In this document: piece by piece, positions 13,435 to 17,897 of the stretch
Numbering within the stretch: position 1 is the first letter of the stretch
How the letters are laid out: every line of letters starts with the position of its first letter
Source: an uncultured Eubacteriales bacterium
GTDB lineage: Bacteria; Bacillota; Clostridia; Oscillospirales; Oscillospiraceae
DNA: 17,897 nt
Assembly (NCBI GenBank): GCA_900544295.1
Contig: UQUO01000038.1
Span: 1-17,897 of the forward strand
Reading direction: 5' to 3'
Made by a program: the position numbers and the translations under genes
Notes under the pieces: generated by a model
What the model saw: only the letters and a program-made list of their open reading frames with translations
Databases searched by the model: none
Told to the model about the DNA's origin: nothing

Positions 13435-15990
13435 TCACCTCACGTATCCCGTGCCGCGCACCCGGATATCCACGGAGACGACCGTGGCCGTCGTGTCGGC
13501 GGTGTTGTTTGAGAGCTTGAGCTTGTAATAGGTGAATTTCTTCGCCTTGAGCTTTATCCTGTTCATCTCCGGCACGCCCGCGGCGTCGCCGGTGGTGAAG
13601 CTGTACTCGGCAAAGTCCGCCTTGCGGTCCGTCTCCGCCGTGACGGCCAGGTAGCCGTTGTCCTCGGGCTTGATGCCCACCCAGAGCATGGCGGAGTATT
13701 TGCGCTTGAAGTCCTGGTCGAAGGGCATGGAGCCGGATTCCCAATAGGCGTCTATAGCTTCGGCGTTGTCGGCGGGGTGCTCGTCCGAGAAATGCCGGAG
13801 CTGTCCGTCGGCGGTGCCGAAGTAGAGCTCGTCCTTGTAGTTTATGAGGCAGGTCGCGGCAAAGTTCGTGTAAACGTACCAGGCGTCCGCCTCGATGCCG
13901 TGGACGAGGGCTGTGCCGTCCGCTCCGATGACGTAGTATTCATGGGCGTACTTGTCGTAGAAGGTCTTGGCCGTCGTGAGGTCAAAGCTGCGGATGGTGT
14001 CGTCCACGCGCTGGGAGATGCGCTCTGCGTTGCGCTCGTCGCCGTTGATGTTGCCGGAGGAGGTGGGCTTCCACTCCACAACGCTCCTGCCGTCCAGCGT
14101 GCGCGGGCGGTTCTCGACGAGCACCGCCTGGCCCGGAGCGCAGTTGCCTATGCTCCGGTTCACAGGCGTCACGCAGAAGCCCGCCGTCACGGAGCCGTCC
14201 GCCAGCGTGATAGCGCTGTAGCTGATGCTCCAGGCGCTGTCCAGCTTGAAGGCCAGCAGCCTGTCGTAGTGGCGTATCATAGCCGTGAGCGGCGTGTTGG
14301 AGTCTCCGACATGCGCCACGGCAAGCTCCGGGAAGTAGTCGGCGCGCGGCACGCCGTCATAGTCGATGCCGGTGTAGAAGCAGCGGTTCGTGCCGTCGCC
14401 GCAGACGAAAATGCGGGAATCCTGCGCGCCGTTGTAGAGTTCAGCGTAGCGCATGGCGCGTATTTCTTCCGCCGTGTCGCCCGTGACCGACCAGCCTATC
14501 TCGATGCTGTTCGTCCCCTCTGCGGGGGCGTTCGTGAAGGTGACCCTGCCGTTTGCCGTGTCGGCCGTCCAGCCGTCGAGTTCGTCTCCCGCAGCCGTTG
14601 AGCGGACGTAGTCCACAGAGGCGAGACCCTTTTCCGGCAGTACAAAGACCTTTTCCGTCCCGTCGGGAGAAAATCTCGCGCGCCGCTGCGGGCAGAGCTT
14701 GTTTATCTGTTCAAGCGCCGTGCCGCCGCCCGCAGGCGGGACGGAGACGGCCACCATGGGCCGGTAGCCTGCGACGTCCGTCAGGCTCTCGCCGTCCCAG
14801 ACCTTGTACTCCGAGCCGTTGAGCAGGTACATGTTCCCGTCGAAGCCGAACATGTGGACGTCGGAGCTCGTGTCTATGGCCCCGCAGGCGGTCTTGCCCC
14901 ATTCGCCGCCCTCGCGCTGCTCCAGCTCCCAGAGGTAGCCGTTGCAGGCGGCGCAGAGCACCTCGCGCCCGCCGACAAAGCCCGACCAGATGCCGCGCAC
15001 CACGCTGTCCGCGCTGTTGCCCTTGGCCGTGACGGGGTTGAAGTTCCAGGAATAGGTCAGCTCCGTCCAGTGCGCGTAGAGCGTGTTGGTGGGGTTGGAG
15101 AGCGTGAAGCTGTCGCCCGCGGTGCCGACGTAATTGCCGCCCGTCGAGGCCGTGTACCAGCCCGCAAAGCTGTAGCCGGGACGCGTGGCCGCGGGCAGCT
15201 GCATGGTCGCTTTCTCGAACTGGGCTATGAGGTAGCGGTCCTGCGTGCCCGGGAGGGCCAAGAGGCCCTTGCCGCTCTCGTCGTAGTACTGCTTGTTGTC
15301 GTCGGGGCAGATATAGCCCGTGAACTTCTGCGTCACCGTCTCCGTGGTGGGCGTGTTCGCGCCGTAGTTGGGGTAGAAGGTGACGGAGCGCTTGTAGCTC
15401 GGCACGGCGGTGTCGGGCAGGGTCTCGCCGGTGTAGGCCCAGATGTACTGGTCGCCTCCCTGCTGGCCGGTCTGGAGCGGCTCCAGCCGCACGGCGCTGT
15501 CGTAGGTGCCGGAGAAGGTGCCGCGGTCGAGGGCCGTGAGGCTGTGGCCTGAGCTGTCCGCCGTGCCGTGCCAGATGTAGAGGTAGCCATTGGAGCCTGT
15601 CAGCTCCCCGGAATATTGCAGCGTGTGGGTGGAGCCGGGAAGGTCAAAATAGAAGGTGCCGTCCTTTGCCGTGCCGGAGCCGGCGTTGTTGTAGGAGCTG
15701 TTCTCGTCGGAGAGAAACTTGTATGCGAGGGTCGCGGTGCTGGATATCTGCCCCTCGGGACCTATCTCCAGGTCTATTGAAAAGTTCTTGCCGGGTCTGG
15801 GCAGGCCGAGCCGCAGCTCCGTGACGTAGTTGCCGTTGGGCAGGCCGAGGACGGAAAGGGTGTTGCGCCCTGCCCAGGCTGTGCGCGTGGAGCTGTCTGA
15901 ATTGCGCGCCTCATAGGTGCCGAGCCAGCCCTGCCGCTGCGAGCCGTCACAGAACGCGCGGGAGTAGATGCCGCTTATGAGTGTAGCCAT
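13435..15990 (-). CDS. Podovirus-type nozzle (stabilisation) protein, C-terminal part, with InlB-like module
   Basis: An 851-residue phage structural protein. From about residue 325 (SVVRGIWSGFVGGREVLCA) to the end it looks like the beta-propeller body of T7 gp12 / P22 gp10-type nozzle proteins. These form the tail tip and often contain phrases like ENRPRTLDGRSVVEW, FYDKYAHEYYVI, ELYFGTADGQLRHF and FDQDFKRKYSAMLW. The first 310 residues do not belong to that family: 1-195 is an unknown beta-rich region, and about 200-310 is an InlB/Listeria-Bacteroides-type repeat (VTFYPNYG ... TRPGYSFAGWYTASTGG ... TLYAHWTE). The opening of the nozzle family is instead in the 140-residue protein encoded just upstream. 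The ATG at 15990 has a strong GAGGAGG site about 8 bases away, and the frame differs from the upstream gene, so it is a genuine start. It is probably part of the tail; the split is discussed as a finding. Confidence 0.65.
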   Translation of the reverse strand: MATLISGIYSRAFCDGSQRQGWLGTYEARNSDSSTRTAWAGRNTLSVLGLPNGNYVTELRLGLPRPGKNFSIDLEIGPEGQISSTATLAYKFLSDENSSYNNAGSGTAKDGTFYFDLPGSTHTLQYSGELTGSNGYLYIWHGTADSSGHSLTALDRGTFSGTYDSAVRLEPLQTGQQGGDQYIWAYTGETLPDTAVPSYKRSVTFYPNYGANTPTTETVTQKFTGYICPDDNKQYYDESGKGLLALPGTQDRYLIAQFEKATMQLPAATRPGYSFAGWYTASTGGNYVGTAGDSFTLSNPTNTLYAHWTELTYSWNFNPVTAKGNSADSVVRGIWSGFVGGREVLCAACNGYLWELEQREGGEWGKTACGAIDTSSDVHMFGFDGNMYLLNGSEYKVWDGESLTDVAGYRPMVAVSVPPAGGGTALEQINKLCPQRRARFSPDGTEKVFVLPEKGLASVDYVRSTAAGDELDGWTADTANGRVTFTNAPAEGTNSIEIGWSVTGDTAEEIRAMRYAELYNGAQDSRIFVCGDGTNRCFYTGIDYDGVPRADYFPELAVAHVGDSNTPLTAMIRHYDRLLAFKLDSAWSISYSAITLADGSVTAGFCVTPVNRSIGNCAPGQAVLVENRPRTLDGRSVVEWKPTSSGNINGDERNAERISQRVDDTIRSFDLTTAKTFYDKYAHEYYVIGADGTALVHGIEADAWYVYTNFAATCLINYKDELYFGTADGQLRHFSDEHPADNAEAIDAYWESGSMPFDQDFKRKYSAMLWVGIKPEDNGYLAVTAETDRKADFAEYSFTTGDAAGVPEMNRIKLKAKKFTYYKLKLSNNTADTTATVVSVDIRVRGTGYVR

Positions 15991-16003
15991 GCTCCGCCTC
16001 CTC

Positions 16004-16426
16004 TCAGGTCGTCACGCCGGTGAAGCGGTAGACCAGTCCGTCCTCGGCCCTGTAGTAGTGGCCGATGTAGCTGTCCTGGTTCGCCGCCGTGACCTGCACG
16101 GGCTCGCCGGTGAGGGTGATGTTCCCCACACTGTCCACCTCTATGTTGGGGTACATGGGCAGGGAAGCGGCGCTCTCCTGCTCCTCGGTGAGCAGCACCG
16201 TGGTCGTGCCGGTGTCCACCTCGACGGTGTAGCCGCTCATGAGGCCCGCAATGTTCTTGCTGCCGCCGCGCTTTTTGAGCGCGCCGCCCGCCGTGACCTT
16301 GAAGTTGCGCATGACGGCGGCCTCGCCCATTTTGAGGCTGGCCTCGCCCTCCTGCGCCTCGTTGACGCCCAGCCAGCGCTTGATCTGATAGATGCGCTCC
16401 TGGACGTTGGTGACTATCTGTGCCAT
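16004..16426 (-). CDS. Short protein matching the start of nozzle proteins
   Basis: A 140-residue protein between capsid and nozzle genes. Residues 11-60 (RIYQIKRWLGVNEAQEGEAS, then LKMGEAAVMRNFKVTAGGAL and KKRGG) follow the usual opening of podovirus stabilisation/nozzle proteins: F/WLGxN, LKxGEA..M.NF.I...G.L..RPG. Residues 65-140 are beta-rich and unlike what I expect next in that family, ending in GHYYRAEDGLVYRFTGVTT. The two products together may rebuild one nozzle subunit, or this piece may have its own role. The ATG at 16426 is preceded by AAAGGAGG at 6 bases. The stop lies 13 bases before the next start and in another frame. A simple frameshift is unlikely, because the downstream gene has its own ribosome site and about 310 unrelated residues before the nozzle part. 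Confidence 0.6.
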   Translation of the reverse strand: MAQIVTNVQERIYQIKRWLGVNEAQEGEASLKMGEAAVMRNFKVTAGGALKKRGGSKNIAGLMSGYTVEVDTGTTTVLLTEEQESAASLPMYPNIEVDSVGNITLTGEPVQVTAANQDSYIGHYYRAEDGLVYRFTGVTT

Positions 16427-16452
16427 GTGTTCCTCCTTTCGGGGATGAAAGC

Positions 16453-16480
16453 GGGGCCGGACCGCGCGCGGCCCGGCCCC
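16453..16480. other. GC-rich hairpin between capsid and nozzle genes
   Basis: GGGGCCGG (16453-16460) pairs with CCGGCCCC (16473-16480), and the inner CCGCGCGCGG is itself self-complementary. It lies directly after the capsid stop. On the minus strand it is followed by GCTTTC, not a real U-run. It may protect the capsid mRNA 3' end or partly limit read-through so that capsid protein is made in excess (inference). Confidence 0.55.
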
Positions 16481-16489
16481 CTGGGTCTG

Positions 16490-17545
16490 TCAGGCGGAGT
16501 AGGCCTTCTCCACGACGGGGGAGGGGTACTTCGCGTCGGTGAAGGCGTAGGCGCGGAGCGTCTGGCCCTCCTCAAGGGTGACGGAGGCGCCGGAGCTCAC
16601 GAGGGCGCGGGTGTTGCTGTACCTCGGGTCGGTGCCGTCCGTGGTGACATAGATGGTGGCGTCCGCCGCAGTGACGGAGACGGAGGCGCCGCTGCCGCCG
16701 AGCGTGGGCGCGGCCTGGACGCTGTCCGCGGCGGCGTAGACGTAGACGCCGTCGCACTTTTCCGCGAGCACTCCGGCCCAGTAGCGGACGCGGCCCTCGA
16801 TGACGTTGCCGTCGATGCCCATGGGGTCCTTCTGGATCTTGTACTTGGTGAGCTTCTGGGCGAAGGGGCAGGCGTCCTTGTGCTGGAGGATGAAGTAGAC
16901 GCCCGCGGGCATGTCCGCATCGGGGACGACGTGCACGTCGTAGCCTGCGACGCGGGGCAGGCTGTTCTCGGTCAGGGCCTGGGAGCCGAGCTTCTCAAGG
17001 TAGGTGAGATTCGCGAGGTTCGGCAGCATGGCGGCGTAGGTCTCAGCGATGAACATGCCGCGGCCGGCGCGGGGTACGTGGCAGTTGTTCATGTGGCTTG
17101 CGCCGGCCTGGATGAGGGAGAGCAGGGTCTCGGCCGTAGGCGCCTCGCCGCCGACCACCTTGCCCGCGCCGTAGGCCCACTTCATCATGACATAGGCCTC
17201 GGTCTCAGGGATGACCACGTCGCGTATCTGCACATGCAGACGGGCGGAGGCGTCCTTGACGTTGTACTGGTCCTGGGCGTTGCCCTCATCGATGGAGCCG
17301 GTGAAGGAGCGATCGCGCTCGATGCGGAAGGTCTGGACGCGGTCGCCTATCTCCTTGATGACGCCGTAGCGGGAGGTGCCGCTCTTGACGTAGTCGTTCA
17401 TCTCCATTTTATCGACGGAGTAGACGGAGACCTCGTTGACGCCGGTGAACTCCACCTTGTCGCTGGTAGCGCCGCGCAGGAGGCTCTCGTGGGCGAAGGC
17501 GTCGTCCACGTATTTGCTGAACTTGCTTGCAAGATTGATGGCCAA
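16490..17545 (-). CDS. Phage major capsid protein with C-terminal Ig-like (CHB_HEX-type) domain
   Basis: A 351-residue protein. Residues 1-275 have the character of HK97-fold coat proteins of clostridial phages: MAINLASKFSKYVDDAFAHE at the start, the RSFTGSIDEGNAQDQ stretch (79-93), DVVIPETEAYVMMK (109-122), and IEGRVRYWAGVLAEKCDGVY near the end of the fold (249-268). Residues about 276-351 form an added beta domain with ATIYVTTDGTDPRYS (296-310) and LRAYAFTDAKYPSPVV (330-345). This is the pattern of the chitobiase/beta-hexosaminidase C-terminal-like domain, an Ig-like fold, which probably decorates the capsid surface. The start is TTG at 17545, with GAAAGGAAG about 9 bases upstream. It is the first visible gene of the phage operon and should be the most highly expressed. 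No separate decoration gene is seen. Confidence 0.78.
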   Translation of the reverse strand: MAINLASKFSKYVDDAFAHESLLRGATSDKVEFTGVNEVSVYSVDKMEMNDYVKSGTSRYGVIKEIGDRVQTFRIERDRSFTGSIDEGNAQDQYNVKDASARLHVQIRDVVIPETEAYVMMKWAYGAGKVVGGEAPTAETLLSLIQAGASHMNNCHVPRAGRGMFIAETYAAMLPNLANLTYLEKLGSQALTENSLPRVAGYDVHVVPDADMPAGVYFILQHKDACPFAQKLTKYKIQKDPMGIDGNVIEGRVRYWAGVLAEKCDGVYVYAAADSVQAAPTLGGSGASVSVTAADATIYVTTDGTDPRYSNTRALVSSGASVTLEEGQTLRAYAFTDAKYPSPVVEKAYSA

Positions 17546-17721
17546 ATTGCATCTTCCTTTCGTAAGGTTTTGTATAGTTCCGGCGACCTGGCTGGTTTGC
17601 TTCGCGCCGGATGGTAAGCGGGCGCTGGTTTGGCGTCCGCAAGTGCGTGTGGTTTGGGCGCAGGACCGGCGGGGGCAGGCTGACGCCGTATGGTTGGTTT
17701 CGCGGAAACGTGCGTCAGGCA

Positions 17722-17745
17722 GAAACCCGCAGGAGGCGGGGTTTC
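17722..17745. other. Stem-loop upstream of the capsid gene (inner)
   Basis: GAAACCC (17722-17728) pairs with GGGTTTC (17739-17745), with further GC pairing inside. On the minus strand the stem ends in GGGTTTC, which looks like a weak terminator or RNA-processing hairpin. Confidence 0.5.
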
Positions 17746-17795
17746 ACCCACGCCCGGCGTTCGTTCACCGCGCGGGATACGGTGGTGCGTGAGGC

Positions 17796-17819
17796 TGCGG
17801 GCGGCTTAGGCCGCCCGCA
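17796..17819. other. Stem-loop upstream of the capsid gene (middle)
   Basis: TGCGGGCGGC (17796-17805) pairs perfectly with GCCGCCCGCA (17810-17819) around TTAG. It has no T-run on either strand and abuts the next hairpin. Confidence 0.6.
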
Positions 17820-17851
17820 AAGGGGGGACCCCCGGCGAGGGTCCCCCCTTT
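17819..17851. terminator. Strong palindrome, possible terminator of an upstream phage gene
   Basis: AAAGGGGGGACCC (17819-17831) pairs perfectly over 13 bases with GGGTCCCCCCTTT (17839-17851) around a seven-base loop. On the minus strand it overlaps the possible TAA stop at 17850-17852, as an intrinsic terminator placed right after a gene would. The U-run is only three, so termination may be partial. Confidence 0.55.
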
Positions 17852-17897
17852 ACCCCCTCCTGCGCTTTGTGAGCATAGGAGCGTTCCGCGCGCTGCG

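Larger units (their letters stand above)
17546..17897 (-). other. Structured non-coding region upstream of the capsid gene
   Basis: These 352 bases hold no supported complete gene. On the minus strand the first 15 codons from the window edge are open and stop at TAA (17852-17850); they could be the end of an upstream phage gene, but are too short to judge. From there to the capsid start there are several stem-loops (listed separately), plus a small GTTTC-GCG-GAAAC hairpin (17697-17709) enclosed by CTGACGC/GCGTCAG arms (17680-17686 and 17712-17718). I see no clear -35/-10 pair; TATACA near 17573 on the minus strand is the only weak -10-like string. Confidence 0.5.

Noticed and set aside
15991..16003. 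Frameshift error separating the two nozzle pieces
   Set aside because: The downstream gene has a strong ribosome site and begins with about 310 residues unlike the nozzle family. Joining the frames at this point would not restore a normal protein.
8377..17545. Phage-tail bacteriocin or gene-transfer particle instead of a phage
   Set aside because: A capsid protein gene with a full lysis cassette favours a (pro)phage. However, terminase and portal are outside the window, so the alternative of a decayed element is not excluded.
15968..17617. Long plus-strand open frame of 549 codons opposite the capsid and nozzle genes
   Set aside because: It is antisense to better-supported genes. The protein is low-complexity (A, V, G, L, D, H), has no motif, and is expected in GC-rich DNA opposite real genes.

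Overview
The window is GC-rich DNA, apparently from the chromosome of a Gram-positive anaerobe, most likely a high-GC gut-type clostridium (Oscillospiraceae-like). This is inferred from the gene content: a folate/B12 methionine module with a stand-alone MetH reactivation protein, a CrtI-like flavoprotein next to a ferredoxin-fused reductase, strong AGGAGG ribosome sites, and a phage lysis cassette with a phi LC3-type holin and a GH25 muramidase. No 16S or other taxonomic marker is present.

Left part, host genes (1-8300). A minus-strand operon runs metF, MetH reactivation protein, metH, with a GTGA overlap between the first two genes and 2 bases between the last two. Together they make methyl-THF and use it to methylate homocysteine. 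Divergent from metF, and separated by an AT-rich 176-base control region, is a plus-strand pair: a CrtI/phytoene-desaturase-like FAD oxidoreductase followed one base later by an FNR-type reductase with a C-terminal [2Fe-2S] ferredoxin domain. The pair ends at a bidirectional hairpin terminator facing a minus-strand PlsC-like acyltransferase that carries a zinc ribbon.

Right part, phage genes (8377-17545 and probably beyond). All genes are on the minus strand. In transcription order they are: major capsid protein with an added C-terminal Ig-like domain, a short protein that looks like the front end of a podovirus nozzle (stabilisation) protein, a large protein holding the rest of that nozzle behind foreign beta-rich modules, a BppU-like baseplate/fibre protein, a collagen-like fibre protein, a BspA-type leucine-rich-repeat fibre protein, GH25 lysozyme, holin, a gp4/gp6-like head-tail adaptor, and a small membrane/coiled-coil protein. 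The genes are tightly packed, several overlapping, each with its own ribosome site. Terminase, portal, scaffold and integrase are not in the window, so the element continues past the right end. Its left end sits against the acyltransferase gene, where a good promoter for that gene overlaps the last phage stop codon and a strong hairpin.

The most unusual points are the apparently split nozzle protein with an InlB-type repeat, the fused Ig-like domain on the capsid, the collagen and LRR fibres side by side, and the adaptor gene placed inside the lysis cassette. I found no CRISPR array, tRNA, rRNA, IS element or reverse transcriptase. All family calls are from reading the sequence; no searches were run.
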